Shown here one piece after another: positions 1-10,325 of a stretch of 64,000 nt of DNA. Under the pieces are notes generated by a model. The model did no database searches. It was not told the DNA's origin and saw nothing but the letters and a program-made list of their open reading frames with translations. Position numbers and translations under genes: made by a program. The stretch is from Capnocytophaga sp. oral taxon 338 str. F0234. Lineage in GTDB: Bacteria > Bacteroidota > Bacteroidia > Flavobacteriales > Flavobacteriaceae. The stretch covers positions 202,741 to 266,740 of the forward strand of contig NZ_GL872413.1 of NCBI RefSeq assembly GCF_000192225.1. The letters are read 5' to 3'. Numbering within the stretch: the first letter of the stretch is position 1; the number at the start of each line of letters is the position of its first letter.

Positions 1-422
1 TGGTTGATGACCTGTACTTTATTGCGAATGATATTTTTCTTATCAACCAAATAGATATTTTGTATATGCCCATCGTCGAACACAAAGTCGTAGATATAAT
101 CGCGGTGCAGTTTGCGCGATTTTTCTACCAAGTTATCGCTGGGGGCATCTAAATATTCCTCTACAAAGCGCGCCCATTCGGCATCGGAGAAGGTTACGCT
201 GTTGATGTTTTGTAGCTGTGTGCGCACATTATTCAAGAGTGCTGCGGGGGTAGTAAGCTGTGGCAGGTATTCATAGCCTTGTTCTACCAAATCCTCTATA
301 AATTCGCGTTCTAAAGCATTCTCGCTTTGGTAAGTAGCGGGTGCTTCACTCACTTTAGAGAGCTTAGTATAATTGTCTAAAACGATGTAGTTTTGTGTTT
401 CGGCGATAGTGTTGTAGGTCAT
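1..422 (-). CDS. hsdR: Type I restriction enzyme R subunit HsdR, N-terminal part (runs off left edge)
   Basis: This is the start of the motor/nuclease subunit of a type I restriction enzyme. The ATG lies at 422-420 and about 140 codons are visible before the window ends. The visible part matches the HSDR_N nuclease domain: an early [10 protein letters not shown] helix, then YDFVFDDG followed by YLVDKKN, which fits the D...ExK-like nuclease core of this family. The helicase domain is outside the window. The gene is last in the order hsdM, rhuM, hsdS, hsdR, as expected. The identity rests on the N-terminal match plus the neighbouring hsdM and hsdS. Confidence 0.85.
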   Translation of the reverse strand, partial: MTYNTIAETQNYIVLDNYTKLSKVSEAPATYQSENALEREFIEDLVEQGYEYLPQLTTPAALLNNVRTQLQNINSVTFSDAEWARFVEEYLDAPSDNLVEKSRKLHRDYIYDFVFDDGHIQNIYLVDKKNIIRNKVQVIN

Positions 423-553
423 AATATGATTATAATTTATTTTATCTTATCTGTAAGGGCAAAGTCAGCGAGCTGGCGCAGCTGAGTATGTGAGGCAATT
501 CGCCTTCAAACAACAATCCTTCCTCAATATTTAGGATCAATTACCATTGACCC

Positions 554-1741
554 CTACGAGGGGAACGACAATAATCTCTCCCTATAATACTCATATTGTT
601 TTCTGCGCAGGGCAATTTCTTTGGGTAACCCCTCGCTAATAGAATTGACTAAAGTATCGAACTTATCAAGAATAGTGGCGATACGTTGTTGCTCGGAGAG
701 GGGAGGGAGAGGAATGGTAATCTTAGTTAAGTCATTAGCCGATATATCTATCACTTTGGTTCCCTTAGCGTACTTTCTTTTTTGGTTTGAAAACTCTGTT
801 GTCTGCGTATAATAAACCAAATATTTACCTATGATTTTTTCTGAAGGTTTAAAAATGGTAGCGTGTCCTCCTGTTACACCTTGTTCTTTAACACAATAGG
901 CAACAGCTTTCCCTACGTCATCTATATTCTCACTTGTATTTGTTATTATCACGTCTCCATAATCTACTTTTCTAAGTCCTTCAGCTGTTTCACGAGATAC
1001 AAAAGAAATTGTTTGTTCCACAGAAATCCCATAGTAAGTATAAATTTGACCATAATGGATAGCAGGAACACCACTTGTTATGAGGTCTTTCTTCTGCAAA
1101 CCATTGCCCCGTATAAAAGTGCCTACTTCTCCTAGCGTTTTCCAAACTATCTCAGTACCCCCCCCTATCTCATTGAAAGTCAATAATTTATTTCGGTAGT
1201 ATTCATACTGCCGCTTGCGGCAGTCCAGCTCCGCCTCCAGCTGGGTGAACTTGTCCAGAATACGAACAATCTCTTGCTGGACAGAAAGAGGGGGAAGGGG
1301 GATTTTTTTATTAGCATAGTTACTAATCCATTGTCGTTTATGATCACCTTCTATAAGTTCACTTGGTAAAGTGTTTAGCCAATAATAAATATACTTCAAC
1401 AATACTTCTTTCTCATTTTTAGAGGTTATCATCTTCATTGCTGATGATTTGGCTTTGAAGTCGAAATCTACCCATTTGTTAGCTGTTGTAAAATCGTCAA
1501 AAATTATAACAGGGCTTATAGAAGCCTTATAAATACCTTCTGTTTCATCTGTATAACCAAGAATAAATGTTTTACCAGCAGTTAATACAGGAGTAGGATA
1601 TATATCCTTATAATTACTTGACTTTACTAGATATTTTGTTGGCTGTTCATATTCCGCTATCTCTCCCAGAGGTTTCCATACTACTTCAGCGCCTTGCAGG
1701 AGATGTTCTATATAAGGGAATATTTTTGGTTCTTGTGTCAT
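554..1741 (-). CDS. hsdS: Type I restriction-modification specificity subunit HsdS
   Basis: HsdS gives the HsdM/HsdR complex its DNA target. The 395-residue protein has the classic two-half layout: a first target recognition domain (about 1-150), a conserved helical repeat beginning IPLPPLSVQQEIVRILDKF (about 150-195), a second recognition domain (about 200-335), and a second copy of the repeat, IPLPPLSEQQRIATILDKF, at the end. Both repeats close with a near-identical RKQYEYYR motif, which forms the coiled-coil spacer between half-sites. The recognition domains are the fast-evolving parts, so the target cannot be read from sequence. Only one hsdS copy and no invertible partner are visible here. 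Confidence 0.93.
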   Translation of the reverse strand: MTQEPKIFPYIEHLLQGAEVVWKPLGEIAEYEQPTKYLVKSSNYKDIYPTPVLTAGKTFILGYTDETEGIYKASISPVIIFDDFTTANKWVDFDFKAKSSAMKMITSKNEKEVLLKYIYYWLNTLPSELIEGDHKRQWISNYANKKIPLPPLSVQQEIVRILDKFTQLEAELDCRKRQYEYYRNKLLTFNEIGGGTEIVWKTLGEVGTFIRGNGLQKKDLITSGVPAIHYGQIYTYYGISVEQTISFVSRETAEGLRKVDYGDVIITNTSENIDDVGKAVAYCVKEQGVTGGHATIFKPSEKIIGKYLVYYTQTTEFSNQKRKYAKGTKVIDISANDLTKITIPLPPLSEQQRIATILDKFDTLVNSISEGLPKEIALRRKQYEYYRERLLSFPS

Positions 1742-1743
1742 TG

Positions 1744-2769
1744 TTATTTGTGTTTTGTTTTCAATAGCTTAGCTGTGTTTTTCTCCAATGCTTTTAAACT
1801 CTCTAAATAGGATTGTTCTATAGGCGATAGTGTGCGGGCTTCATAAGCTCGGTATTCTTGTATTGCTTTCTGCTCCGCCTGTTCGTGGCTAATAGTCCCT
1901 GCTCCTTTCAATACTCCTTTGCCGTAATTGGCTGAAAATTTATCCAATTCATCCACCCAATCTTGCATATACATAGGGCTTTGTGTTTGCGCTTTAAGCT
2001 CTGCCAGATCAAAGAAGGCAGAAACAAGACGGTTTAAGCGGAATAGTTCTTCTTCTGTAAGATAATTCTTGGCTATTTTAGCCTCGTTTAGGGTAGGCAA
2101 AGCTCCTTTAAAAGTTGTAAGCCCCATAAAATCTTTAGTACTATCTGCTCTGCGATAGATCAGTTCAGCTGATGTTTGCTCGCTACAGGCATAATGCAGT
2201 TTGTTTTGTACTATTTTAAAAAAAGTAAGGGTTATTTCACTTTTAGGGTTGTAATCCCTACTGGTAGCATACAAATCGAGCACTTGTCGGTATAGCGCTT
2301 TTTCACTTGAGCGGATATCTCGTATTCTATTGAGGAGTTCTTTCCAATAATTTCCGCCTCCATTGCCTTTTAGGCGCTCATCATCCATCGTAAAACCTTT
2401 TACAATGTATTCTTTTAATCTCTCAGTAGCCCATTGCCTAAAGCGTGTTCCTTGTACAGAACGAACACGATAACCCACAGAAATAACAACCTCTAAATTG
2501 TAATATTTTACTTCTCTTTCTTGAGTTTTTCCTTCTATAGCGCCGTGTTGAGTGGTATGTCGGAATTTCCGACATACCACTTTTTCATCCAATTCTCCTT
2601 CCTCAAAAATATGAGAGATATGCTCTGTTATAGTGGTGCGTCCCTTTCCAAACAATGTGGCCATCTGTTCTTGTGTGAGCCAAACAGTCTCCCCCTCTAC
2701 CCTTACATCTATTTGTACAGCACCATCTTCACGCTGATAAAGTATGATTTCTTCTTTTTGCGCTTCCAT
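1744..2769 (-). CDS. RhuM-family (virulence RhuM/Fic-associated type) protein
   Basis: This 341-residue protein belongs to the RhuM family, named from a Salmonella pathogenicity island gene; its biochemical function is not known. The N-terminal region (about 5-130) contains the family hallmarks VWLTQEQMATLFGKGRTTI, EHI and YYNLEVVISVGYRV, which resemble DNA-binding KilA/Bro-like phage domains. The rest is helical. The open frame extends three codons further to a TTG, but the ATG at 2769 is the likely start. It is inserted between hsdM and hsdS in the same direction, with only a short gap to hsdM, so it is probably co-transcribed. RhuM genes recur inside type I systems of Bacteroidetes. Confidence 0.85.
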   Translation of the reverse strand: MEAQKEEIILYQREDGAVQIDVRVEGETVWLTQEQMATLFGKGRTTITEHISHIFEEGELDEKVVCRKFRHTTQHGAIEGKTQEREVKYYNLEVVISVGYRVRSVQGTRFRQWATERLKEYIVKGFTMDDERLKGNGGGNYWKELLNRIRDIRSSEKALYRQVLDLYATSRDYNPKSEITLTFFKIVQNKLHYACSEQTSAELIYRRADSTKDFMGLTTFKGALPTLNEAKIAKNYLTEEELFRLNRLVSAFFDLAELKAQTQSPMYMQDWVDELDKFSANYGKGVLKGAGTISHEQAEQKAIQEYRAYEARTLSPIEQSYLESLKALEKNTAKLLKTKHK

Positions 2770-2778
2770 ATTTATCAA

Positions 2779-4326
2779 TTAGTTTTCTATTTCTCTAATA
2801 ATCTCCTCTATATCCGCCCTCAGCTCATTAATACGTATGATGGTTTGCGCTACTTCGGCGTTGAGTTGCTGAATATCTATCACCTCACGGGTGTCTTTTG
2901 CTTCTACATACGAACTAACGGATAGGTTGTAGTCATTTTCGGCTATCTGCTGGTTGTCTACTTGCACAGCGGTGTGAGGTACCGCCTCTTTGTCGGCAAA
3001 AATGCTAACGATATGCGCTATATGGTCATCAGTAAGTACGTTGTTATTAGTTTCTTTCTTAAAAAAGTCCTCACCACTGGCATCTATAAATTGGGTTTGG
3101 GTATCGGGTTTGTGTTTGGAAAGTACCAATATATTAACCGCAATGCTGGTGCCATAGAAGAGGTTGGGCGGTAGGGCGATAACAGTTTCTACATAGTTGT
3201 TATCAATGAGGTATTTGCGTATTTTCTGCTCGGCACCTCCGCGGTAAAAGATACCAGGGAAACACACAATAGCGGCACGCCCCTTAGCCGAAAGGTAGCT
3301 GAGGGAATGCAATACAAAGGCAAAGTCGGCTTTAGATTTTGGGGCTAATACGCCTGCTGGCGCAAAACGGTCGTCGTTGATAAGGGTAGGGTCGTCGCTA
3401 CCTATCCAGTTCACCGAATAAGGAGGATTGGAAACGATGGCATCAAAAGGTTTTTCATCGCCAAAGCAGGGGTTTATGAGCGTATCGCCTAATGCAATAT
3501 TGAACTTGTCATAGTTGATATTGTGCAAGAACATATTCATACGCACCAAGTTGTAGGTAGTATGATTGATTTCTTGCCCAAAAAAACCTTCTTCTATCTG
3601 GTAGTCATCGAAGTGTTTTTTAGCTTGTAGTAGGAGAGAGCCTGACCCACAAGCAGGGTCGTAAATCTTGTTTACTGATGATTGCCCCAACAAAGCCAAT
3701 TGCGCAATGAGTTTTGATACATTCTGAGGGGTAAAAAACTCCCCACCCGATTTGCCTGCATTGGCAGCATAGTTAGAGATGAGGAACTCATAAGCATCGC
3801 CAAAGAGGTCAATTTGGTGGTTTTCAAAATCGCCAAAACTAAGCCCTGCCACTCCGTTAACTACCGCGGCGAGGCGTTTGTTTTTTTCCTCAACGGTATT
3901 GCCAAGGCGGTTGGAGGTAGTGTCGAAGTCGGCAAACAGTCCTTTAATATCGGCTTCGGACGGGTAGCCATTGGCGGAACTTTCGATAGCCGAGAAGATA
4001 GCTGCTAAATCGGTATTGAGATTGGAATTGGTATTCGCATTTTTAGCTACATTTACAAACAGCTGAGAGGGGTAGATAAAATAACCCTTAGTTTTCGTAG
4101 CATCGTCTTTTATTTCAGGGGTAATAGCCTCATCGGGCAGCTCGGCGTACTGCACACTCTCATCGCCACCTTCGATGAAATTAGTAAAATTCTCGCTGAT
4201 AAAACGATAGAAAAGGGTACCTAAAACAAATTGTTTAAAATCCCAACCATCTACCGCGCCGCGTACTTCATTGGCTATCTTCCAAATAGCGGCTTGTAAT
4301 TCTTCTCTTTGCTTGATACTTGTCAT
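2779..4326 (-). CDS. hsdM: Type I restriction-modification DNA methyltransferase subunit HsdM
   Basis: HsdM is an N6-adenine methyltransferase that modifies the host copy of the HsdS target. The 515-residue protein has the HsdM_N helical domain (about 8-150), then the methylase domain with [10 protein letters not shown] at about 197-206, the AdoMet-binding [11 protein letters not shown] at 223-232 and the catalytic NPPY at 300-303. The end is a coiled-coil-like segment that would contact HsdS. It is the first gene of the locus, with a flavobacterial promoter just upstream, and it is transcribed away from the ribosomal operon. Confidence 0.96.
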   Translation of the reverse strand: MTSIKQREELQAAIWKIANEVRGAVDGWDFKQFVLGTLFYRFISENFTNFIEGGDESVQYAELPDEAITPEIKDDATKTKGYFIYPSQLFVNVAKNANTNSNLNTDLAAIFSAIESSANGYPSEADIKGLFADFDTTSNRLGNTVEEKNKRLAAVVNGVAGLSFGDFENHQIDLFGDAYEFLISNYAANAGKSGGEFFTPQNVSKLIAQLALLGQSSVNKIYDPACGSGSLLLQAKKHFDDYQIEEGFFGQEINHTTYNLVRMNMFLHNINYDKFNIALGDTLINPCFGDEKPFDAIVSNPPYSVNWIGSDDPTLINDDRFAPAGVLAPKSKADFAFVLHSLSYLSAKGRAAIVCFPGIFYRGGAEQKIRKYLIDNNYVETVIALPPNLFYGTSIAVNILVLSKHKPDTQTQFIDASGEDFFKKETNNNVLTDDHIAHIVSIFADKEAVPHTAVQVDNQQIAENDYNLSVSSYVEAKDTREVIDIQQLNAEVAQTIIRINELRADIEEIIREIEN

Positions 4327-4345
4327 TACCTGTTACTTTAAGAAG

Positions 4346-4376
4346 CAAAGGTACACTTTTTCAAGACATTTTACAA
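4346..4376 (-). promoter_or_regulatory. Flavobacterial promoter of the hsd locus
   Basis: On the minus strand a TACCTTTG -7 box (4346-4353) follows a TTG -33 box (4374-4376) after 20 bases. This fits the Bacteroidetes pattern TTG-N19-21-TAnnTTTG. It lies about 20 bases before the hsdM start. Confidence 0.7.
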
Positions 4377-4379
4377 CAA

Positions 4380-4407
4380 AAAACCGCCCTATGTTTAAGG
4401 CGGTTTT
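4380..4407 (-). terminator. Terminator of the ribosomal superoperon
   Basis: AAAACCGCC and GGCGGTTTT form a 9-bp stem around a 10-base loop, flanked by A and T runs, immediately after the rplQ stop codon. It closes the long minus-strand ribosomal operon. Confidence 0.85.
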
Positions 4408-4411
4408 TATT

Positions 4412-4900
4412 TTATGCTTCAGAGGAAGTCTCTTCCTTTGCCTGTGGCGCTTCAGGAGTAGGCTGCTCTGCTGCCTTTTTCCCTCCTCGTCCCCTACGAG
4501 TAGATTTTTTCTTAGCAGTTCCCTTAGGTGAGTATCCTGCTTCATTATAATCTACCAATTCAATAAGAGCCATCTCAGCGTTATCTCCCAATCGGTTACC
4601 AAGTTTGATGATACGGGTGTATCCACCTGGACGGTTAGCTACCTTCACTGAAATATTCTTGAAAAGTTCAGTAACGGCATATTTGCTATGTAATCGGCTG
4701 AATGCTATACGACGATTATGTGTAGTATCCTCCTTAGATCTGGTAATCAAAGGTTCTACAAATATCTTCAAAGCTTTAGCTTTAGCCAAAGTAGTATTGA
4801 TTCGCTTATGCTGTATTAAAGAACAAGCCATATTCGCCAACATAGATTTCCTATGAGCGGCGGTTCTTCCTAAATTATTTATTTTATCTCCGTGTCTCAT
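4412..4900 (-). CDS. rplQ: 50S ribosomal protein L17
   Basis: This is a large-subunit protein near the peptide exit tunnel. The core (about 1-120) has the family start [20 protein letters not shown] and later [18 protein letters not shown] charged, low-complexity tail of about 35 residues, rich in K, R, A and E, follows; such tails are common on L17 in Bacteroidetes. It is the last gene of the superoperon, after rpoA. Confidence 0.97.
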   Translation of the reverse strand: MRHGDKINNLGRTAAHRKSMLANMACSLIQHKRINTTLAKAKALKIFVEPLITRSKEDTTHNRRIAFSRLHSKYAVTELFKNISVKVANRPGGYTRIIKLGNRLGDNAEMALIELVDYNEAGYSPKGTAKKKSTRRGRGGKKAAEQPTPEAPQAKEETSSEA

Positions 4901-4933
4901 TTTCGTTGAATTAATATATTATAACAGAATTTA

Positions 4934-5926
4934 CTATTCTTTTTCTAATTTGTACTTTGACAGATCCATTCCGAAAGTAAGTCCTTTGCTTTCTACCAAC
5001 TCATCAAGTTCAGTAAGTGATTTTTTACCAAAGTTACGGAATTTCATCAAATCAGTTTTAGTAAAAGAAACCAAATCCCCTAAAGTATCTACTTCGGCTG
5101 CTTTGAGGCAGTTCAGTGCGCGTACAGAAAGATCCATATCAATCAATTTGGTCTTAAGGAGTTGGCGCATGTGTAAAGATTCTTCATCATAGCTTTCTGG
5201 CTGTACCACCTCTTCTGGTTCAATGGTAATACGCTCATCAGAGAAAAGCATAAAGTGATGAATCAATGTTTTAGCCGCTTCCATTAAGGCATCCTTAGGA
5301 TGAATAGACCCGTCTGTTTTGATTTCAAAAATCAACTTTTCATAATCGGTTTTTTGTTCTACTCGATAGTTCTCAATACTGTATTTTACATTCTTAATAG
5401 GAGTAAAAATAGCATCAGTAGGGATGGTTCCCACAGGCATATTAGGTTTGGCATTTTCCTCAGCGGAAACATATCCCATACCCTTATCAATGGTAATATC
5501 CATTTTGATTTCTACCTCAGGTTCCATATTACAAATTACCAAATCGGGGTTCAGTACTTGAAATCCTGTTATAAATTTTTGAAAATCACCCGCAGTCAAT
5601 TGTTTCTTTCCTGTTACAGAAATGGATGCTTTTTCATGATCGGTTCCTTCTGTTTGCAGTTTGAAACGCACTTGCTTCAAGTTCAAAATAATTTCAGTAA
5701 CATCTTCTACTACCCCTGCGATTGTGGAGAATTCATGTTCTACTGTATCTATTTTAACCGAAGTGATTGCGTAGCCCTCTAAGGAGGAGAGCATCACTCG
5801 TCGTAATGCGTTACCAATGGTGAGTCCATAACCAGGTTCCAAGGGGCGAAACTCAAACTTGCCCTCGAACTCGGAGGATTCAATCATGATAACCTTATCT
5901 GGTTTTTGAAAATTGAATAATGCCAT
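4934..5926 (-). CDS. rpoA: DNA-directed RNA polymerase subunit alpha
   Basis: The alpha subunit starts assembly of RNA polymerase and contacts promoters and activators through its C-terminal domain. The 330-residue length is normal. The N-terminal dimerisation domain shows [20 protein letters not shown] (about 31-50). The C-terminal domain (about 255-320) keeps the helix-hairpin-helix region around [20 protein letters not shown] and [15 protein letters not shown]. It sits between rpsD and rplQ, the standard alpha-operon order. Confidence 0.98.
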   Translation of the reverse strand: MALFNFQKPDKVIMIESSEFEGKFEFRPLEPGYGLTIGNALRRVMLSSLEGYAITSVKIDTVEHEFSTIAGVVEDVTEIILNLKQVRFKLQTEGTDHEKASISVTGKKQLTAGDFQKFITGFQVLNPDLVICNMEPEVEIKMDITIDKGMGYVSAEENAKPNMPVGTIPTDAIFTPIKNVKYSIENYRVEQKTDYEKLIFEIKTDGSIHPKDALMEAAKTLIHHFMLFSDERITIEPEEVVQPESYDEESLHMRQLLKTKLIDMDLSVRALNCLKAAEVDTLGDLVSFTKTDLMKFRNFGKKSLTELDELVESKGLTFGMDLSKYKLEKE

Positions 5927-5946
5927 AATCTGACTGCTGACTAATA

Positions 5947-6552
5947 TTATTTAGAGTACAACTCTACGATTAATTGTTCTTTAATGTTTTCAGGTATCTG
6001 AATACGCTGAGGGAGTGCCACAAAAGTACCTTCCATTTTTTCAGGATTCCAAGTAATCCATTCATATACAGAGCTGTTACTTGCTAAGGCATTTTCTATC
6101 ACAGTAAGCGATTGTGACTTGTGACGTACTCCTACAATATCTCCTGCCTTTAGAGAGTAAGAAGGGATATTCACTACTTCACCATTAACAGTAATATGAC
6201 GGTGAGAAACAAGCTGACGAGCAGCACGGCGAGAAGGGGCTATCCCCATACGATATACTACATTATCCAAGCGAGCTTCACAGAGTTGAAGCAATACTTC
6301 ACCGGTAACTCCTTTGCTACGGCGCGCCTTTTCATACATATTTTGGAATTGTCGTTCCAAAATCCCATAGGTATATTTTGCTTTTTGTTTTTCTTGTAGC
6401 TGGATTGCATACTCAGAGCGTTTTGCTCTCTTACGATTAATTCCATGCTGTCCGGGAGGATAGTTTTTCTTAGCAAAAGACTTATCTTCACCGAAAATCG
6501 CTTCCCCAAATTTACGAGCGATTTTACTTTTAGGGCCTATATATCTTGCCAT
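5947..6552 (-). CDS. rpsD: 30S ribosomal protein S4
   Basis: S4 nucleates assembly of the 30S body and represses its own operon in several bacteria. The 201-residue protein has the usual start [17 protein letters not shown] and the S4 RNA-binding domain (about 92-155) with LDNVVYRMG and [17 protein letters not shown] 90-base leader that can fold separates it from rpsK, an unusually long gap inside this tightly packed operon and possibly a site of S4 feedback. Confidence 0.97.
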   Translation of the reverse strand: MARYIGPKSKIARKFGEAIFGEDKSFAKKNYPPGQHGINRKRAKRSEYAIQLQEKQKAKYTYGILERQFQNMYEKARRSKGVTGEVLLQLCEARLDNVVYRMGIAPSRRAARQLVSHRHITVNGEVVNIPSYSLKAGDIVGVRHKSQSLTVIENALASNSSVYEWITWNPEKMEGTFVALPQRIQIPENIKEQLIVELYSK

Positions 6553-6575
6553 TTTACATTTTTTTGTTTAAAAGT

Positions 6576-6627
6576 GAGAGAGGATTATGAATTAAGGCTT
6601 ATCCTTCGATAATCGGAGCCCTCTCCC
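6576..6627 (-). promoter_or_regulatory. Structured leader upstream of rpsD
   Basis: Within the 90-base rpsK-rpsD gap, GAGAGG (6578-6583) can pair with CCTCTC (6620-6625), and an inner GGCT can pair alternatively with AGCC (6617-6620). No T-run follows, so it is not an obvious terminator. An S4-binding autoregulatory leader is possible by analogy with other bacteria. This is inference. Confidence 0.4.
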
Positions 6628-6642
6628 ATAGGTTATAACTTG

Positions 6643-7035
6643 TTATACTTTACGTCTTTTTGGAGGACGACAACCATTGTGAGGAAGTGGAGTTACATCA
6701 ACAATTTCAGTAACTTCTATCCCAGCATTATGAATACTTCTGATGGCAGACTCTCTACCTACTCCAGGACCCTTTACGAATACCCGTACTTTCTTAAGTC
6801 CTGCGTCAAAAGCCATTTTAGCGGCATCTTCAGCAGCTACTTGAGCAGCATAAGGAGTATTCTTTTTAGAGCCTCTGAACTTCATCTTTCCTGCAGAAGA
6901 CCAAGAAATCACATCTCCCTTTTTGTTAGTTAAGGAGATAATGATATTATTGAAAGTAGCTGAGATATGTGCTTCTCCTGAAGATTCTATAACTACTTTA
7001 CGTTTTTTGGTAACTTTTGTATTTGTTTTTGCCAT
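6643..7035 (-). CDS. rpsK: 30S ribosomal protein S11
   Basis: S11 lies on the 30S platform and shapes the mRNA exit site. Its 130 residues and the motifs [22 protein letters not shown] and the near-terminal [12 protein letters not shown] are diagnostic. It is 11 bases downstream of rpsM. Confidence 0.97.
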   Translation of the reverse strand: MAKTNTKVTKKRKVVIESSGEAHISATFNNIIISLTNKKGDVISWSSAGKMKFRGSKKNTPYAAQVAAEDAAKMAFDAGLKKVRVFVKGPGVGRESAIRSIHNAGIEVTEIVDVTPLPHNGCRPPKRRKV

Positions 7036-7046
7036 ATCGCTACTTA

Positions 7047-7421
7047 TTATTTAGTTGCTTTCTTCTTGTTAGCAACAGTTTTTCGTTTTCCTTTTCTTGT
7101 ACGAGAGTTATTTTTTGTTTTTTGACCGCGTAAAGGCAATCCAGAGCGGTGACGGATACCACGGTAACAACCAATATCCATAAGTCGCTTAATATTTAAT
7201 TGCACTTCTGAACGCAATTCTCCCTCTATTTTATAGGATGAAACTGCTTCACGGATACGAGTGATTTGCTCATCGTTCCAGTCGCTTACTTTGATGTCTT
7301 CATCTACTTGAGCTTTTTTTAAAATTTCTTTAGCTCTGCTTTTACCAATTCCAAAAATATAGGTAAGTCCTATGACGCCTCTTTTGTGTTTTGGTAAGTC
7401 AATACCTGCTATTCGTGCCAT
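7047..7421 (-). CDS. rpsM: 30S ribosomal protein S13
   Basis: S13 is a small-subunit head protein that bridges to the 50S subunit and contacts P-site tRNA. Its 124 residues begin [20 protein letters not shown]. The C-terminal half carries [21 protein letters not shown], which touches tRNA. It follows rpmJ directly. Confidence 0.97.
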   Translation of the reverse strand: MARIAGIDLPKHKRGVIGLTYIFGIGKSRAKEILKKAQVDEDIKVSDWNDEQITRIREAVSSYKIEGELRSEVQLNIKRLMDIGCYRGIRHRSGLPLRGQKTKNNSRTRKGKRKTVANKKKATK

Positions 7422-7424
7422 AAT

Positions 7425-7541
7425 TTATCCTTGTCTTTGTTTGAATCTCGGATTCTTTTTATTAATTACGTACAATACCCCTTTTCTTCGTACAATCTTG
7501 CACTCAGGGCTTCTTTTCTTAATAGATGCTCTTACTTTCAT
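7425..7541 (-). CDS. rpmJ: 50S ribosomal protein L36
   Basis: This 38-residue gene was found by translating the gap between infA and rpsM. It starts [10 protein letters not shown] and keeps the four-ligand zinc site in C+ form only partly: one Cys in [11 protein letters not shown], then a basic tail NPRFKQRQG. The position infA-rpmJ-rpsM is the standard order. The Cys-poor pattern indicates a form with a reduced or absent zinc site. Confidence 0.95.
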   Translation of the reverse strand: MKVRASIKKRSPECKIVRRKGVLYVINKKNPRFKQRQG

Positions 7542-7572
7542 CTGTTGTCTGTTTTAAAAACGAATTTTATTA

Positions 7573-7788
7573 TTAATATCGGTAAGTAATGCGTGCCTTG
7601 GTAAGGTCATAGGGAGTCATTTCAAGTTTTACTCTATCACCAGGAAGGAGCTTTATGTAGTGCATACGCATTTTCCCAGATATATGAGCCGTTACCACAT
7701 GACCATTATCCAACTCCACACGGAACATTGCATTAGAGAGTGACTCTATAATAGTCCCATCTTGTTCTATCGCTGCTTGCTTTGCCAT
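7573..7788 (-). CDS. infA: Translation initiation factor IF-1
   Basis: IF-1 is an OB-fold protein that occupies the ribosomal A site during initiation. Its 71 residues show [17 protein letters not shown], then [20 protein letters not shown] and the end [12 protein letters not shown], all typical. Its start codon overlaps the secY stop by one base (TAATG), suggesting translational coupling. Confidence 0.97.
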   Translation of the reverse strand: MAKQAAIEQDGTIIESLSNAMFRVELDNGHVVTAHISGKMRMHYIKLLPGDRVKLEMTPYDLTKARITYRY

Positions 7789-9116
7789 TATCTCCTCTTT
7801 TTACCTGTTTTCATAAGACCATCGTAATGACGGTTGAGTAGATATGAATTCACTTGTTGCATTGTATCAATAGCTACCCCTACCAAGATGAGCAAGGAGG
7901 TACCCCCATAGAATAATGCCCATTGTTGGTCTATCTCCAATAAAGGTATCTTATTGACTATAGCAGGAAGTACTGCAATAGCTACTAAGAATAAAGAACC
8001 TGGGAAAGTGATAAGAGACATAATCTTATCCAAATACTCACTGGTTTCCTGTCCTGGTTTTACTCCTGGTATAAACCCTCCATTACGCTTAAGGTCATCA
8101 GCCATCTTATTACTTGGAACAGTAATTGCAGTGTAGAAATAAGTGAAGATGATAATAAGCAATCCAAAGAGTACATTATACCAAAACTCAAAAGGTGAAC
8201 GGAAAGCGTTCTGGATACGTATTGCCCAATCTGATTTAGAAAGACCTGCTAGCGCAGCTGGAACGAACATAATTGCTTGTGCAAAGATGATCGGCATTAC
8301 TCCTGCTGAATTAAGCTTCAGAGGAATATACTGTCTTGCTCCAAAGATATTTCTCTCTACTTGCCCTCCTGTAGTTCTTCTTGCATATTGTACAGGGATT
8401 TGTCTTACAGCCAAAGTAAGATAGATACATCCCAAAATAACCAATAACCATAAAAGAATTTCTACAATTACAATCATAGGACTATGTACCCTATTCATCT
8501 CACCGAAGAAAGCATGAGGCATACGAGCGATAATCCCTACCATAATAAGTAAAGAAATACCATTCCCCACTCCTTTATCAGTAATTTTCTCACCAAGCCA
8601 CATAGCAAAAATGGTTCCTGTTACTAAGATAATTACTGAAGGAATAATAAAACTTAATCCTTTTCCTAAAAGGAAGGCTTCTTCAGGGACTCCCAAAGCA
8701 CTGATGGAATAAAGATAGGCAGGAGCTTGAACAATACAAATAGCAATAGTAAGCCAACGTGTAATCTGATTGATTCGCCTACGTCCACTTTCTCCTTCTT
8801 GTTGTAACTTTTGCAAATAAGGAATGGCAATTCCCATAAGCTGTACCACAATAGAGGCAGAGATATAAGGCATAATTCCCAAGGCAAATACAGAGGCTTT
8901 AGCAAATGCTCCCCCTGTGAAAGCATTAAGAATATCTAACAAACCTCCTTCCGAAGTTTTTTGAGTAAGATTACTTAATTTCTCCGCATCAATCCCTGGA
9001 AGAATGATATGTGCACCAAAGCGATATACCAAAAGAATTCCCAAAGTAAGGATAATACGGTTACGTAATTCCTCTATTTTCCAAACATTCGTTAAGGTCT
9101 CTACAAACTTCTTCAT
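7788..9116 (-). CDS. secY: Protein translocase subunit SecY
   Basis: SecY is the ten-helix channel of the Sec translocon in the inner membrane. The 442-residue protein shows the cytoplasmic N-terminal segment, plug-region [15 protein letters not shown], and conserved PGIDAEKL and [10 protein letters not shown] motifs. It lies between rplO and infA as in most bacteria; the neighbouring adk and map genes of E. coli-type operons are absent here. Confidence 0.98.
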   Translation of the reverse strand: MKKFVETLTNVWKIEELRNRIILTLGILLVYRFGAHIILPGIDAEKLSNLTQKTSEGGLLDILNAFTGGAFAKASVFALGIMPYISASIVVQLMGIAIPYLQKLQQEGESGRRRINQITRWLTIAICIVQAPAYLYSISALGVPEEAFLLGKGLSFIIPSVIILVTGTIFAMWLGEKITDKGVGNGISLLIMVGIIARMPHAFFGEMNRVHSPMIVIVEILLWLLVILGCIYLTLAVRQIPVQYARRTTGGQVERNIFGARQYIPLKLNSAGVMPIIFAQAIMFVPAALAGLSKSDWAIRIQNAFRSPFEFWYNVLFGLLIIIFTYFYTAITVPSNKMADDLKRNGGFIPGVKPGQETSEYLDKIMSLITFPGSLFLVAIAVLPAIVNKIPLLEIDQQWALFYGGTSLLILVGVAIDTMQQVNSYLLNRHYDGLMKTGKKRR

Positions 9117-9127
9117 AAGATATTATA

Positions 9128-9580
9128 TTAGAGCGTTATAGCTTCTCCTCCTAATTTTTCAACGGCTTCTTTAGCGCTAGCTGTAAATTTATGAACAGAG
9201 ATTTTAAGTTTTGTTTTTAACTCTCCTCCACCAAGAATCTTTACTAAATCAGATCTTTTAGCTAAACGATTTTCTACTAAAATATCTATATTTACAGTAT
9301 CGGTAACAATCCCCTTATCCACTAATTCTTGTAGTTTTCCAAGGTTGATACCTGTATATTCCTTACGGTTGAAGTTTTTGAAACCAAATTTTGGTACGCG
9401 ACGTTGAAGAGGCATCTGTCCTCCTTCAAAGCCAATTTTGGTAGCGAACCCAGAGCGAGATTTAGCTCCTTTGTGTCCACGTGTGGAGGTACCTCCTTTA
9501 CCTGAACCTTGTCCTCTACCTACGCGCTTCCCTTCTTTGTGTACTGAACCTTGTGCAGGTTTCAAATTACTTAAATTCAT
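9128..9580 (-). CDS. rplO: 50S ribosomal protein L15
   Basis: This late-assembly 50S protein is 150 residues long. The N-terminal RNA-binding extension reads KRVGRGQGSGKGGTSTRGHK with glycine- and arginine-rich repeats, followed by FEGGQMPLQRRVPKFGF. It sits between rpmD and secY. Confidence 0.97.
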   Translation of the reverse strand: MNLSNLKPAQGSVHKEGKRVGRGQGSGKGGTSTRGHKGAKSRSGFATKIGFEGGQMPLQRRVPKFGFKNFNRKEYTGINLGKLQELVDKGIVTDTVNIDILVENRLAKRSDLVKILGGGELKTKLKISVHKFTASAKEAVEKLGGEAITL

Positions 9581-9600
9581 AATTAAATGCTACTTTTTTG

Positions 9601-9783
9601 TTATGCTTCTTGTACAGAAACTAAGTGTTTTACTTTATTAACCATTCCCAAGATACTTGGGGTAGCCTCATGAGTTACCGACTTACCAATAGCTCCCAAG
9701 CCCAAAGAGGCGAGAGTTAACTTTTGAGTTTTGGCACGTTTTATGCTACTACGTATTTGTGTTACGATAATATTCTTTGCCAT
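9601..9783 (-). CDS. rpmD: 50S ribosomal protein L30
   Basis: This is a 60-residue 50S protein of the ferredoxin-like L30 fold. It shows IIVTQIRSSIKRAKTQKLTL near the start and VNKVKHLVSV near the end. Its position between rpsE and rplO is standard. Confidence 0.96.
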   Translation of the reverse strand: MAKNIIVTQIRSSIKRAKTQKLTLASLGLGAIGKSVTHEATPSILGMVNKVKHLVSVQEA

Positions 9784-9794
9784 AGTGCTTGTTT

Positions 9795-10319
9795 TTAACC
9801 TTTAAACATTTTTTCTAAGGAAACTCCTCTTTGCTCAGCAATTCTCTTAGCACTTCTAAGTTTTAAGAGTGCATCAAAAGTTGCTTTTACTACATTGTGA
9901 GGGTTAGAAGAGCCTTGTGATTTAGAAAGTACGTTATGTACACCTACGGCTTCCAATACGGCACGTACTGCACCTCCAGCGATTACTCCAGTACCTTCAG
10001 CTGCTGGTTGGAGATATACACGAGCACCTCCAAATTTCCCTTTTTGTTCATGAGGAAGGGTAGTCCCATTAAGGGGAATACGTACTAAATTCTTCTTTGC
10101 ATCTTCTACTGCTTTAGCAATAGCGTCAGATACTTCTTTGGATTTGCCTAAGCCCTGTCCTACGACTCCATTCTCATCTCCTACCACTACAATAGCAGAG
10201 AAACCGAAAGCACGTCCTCCTTTGGTAACTTTAGTTACACGTTGCACTCCTACCAAGCGATCCTTTAGTTCTAATCCGCTTGGTTTTACATATTCTACAT
10301 TTTTATAATTCTGATACAT
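9795..10319 (-). CDS. rpsE: 30S ribosomal protein S5
   Basis: S5 contributes to decoding fidelity and the mRNA entry channel. The 174 residues contain the double-stranded RNA-binding S5 domain ([21 protein letters not shown], about 28-48) and the C-terminal domain with [15 protein letters not shown] and [13 protein letters not shown]. Confidence 0.97.
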   Translation of the reverse strand: MYQNYKNVEYVKPSGLELKDRLVGVQRVTKVTKGGRAFGFSAIVVVGDENGVVGQGLGKSKEVSDAIAKAVEDAKKNLVRIPLNGTTLPHEQKGKFGGARVYLQPAAEGTGVIAGGAVRAVLEAVGVHNVLSKSQGSSNPHNVVKATFDALLKLRSAKRIAEQRGVSLEKMFKG

Positions 10320-10325
10320 AGTTTC

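Noticed and set aside
5300..5782. 160-codon frame opposite rpoA
   Set aside because: It is antisense to a conserved gene, and its composition is that of reverse-read coding DNA.
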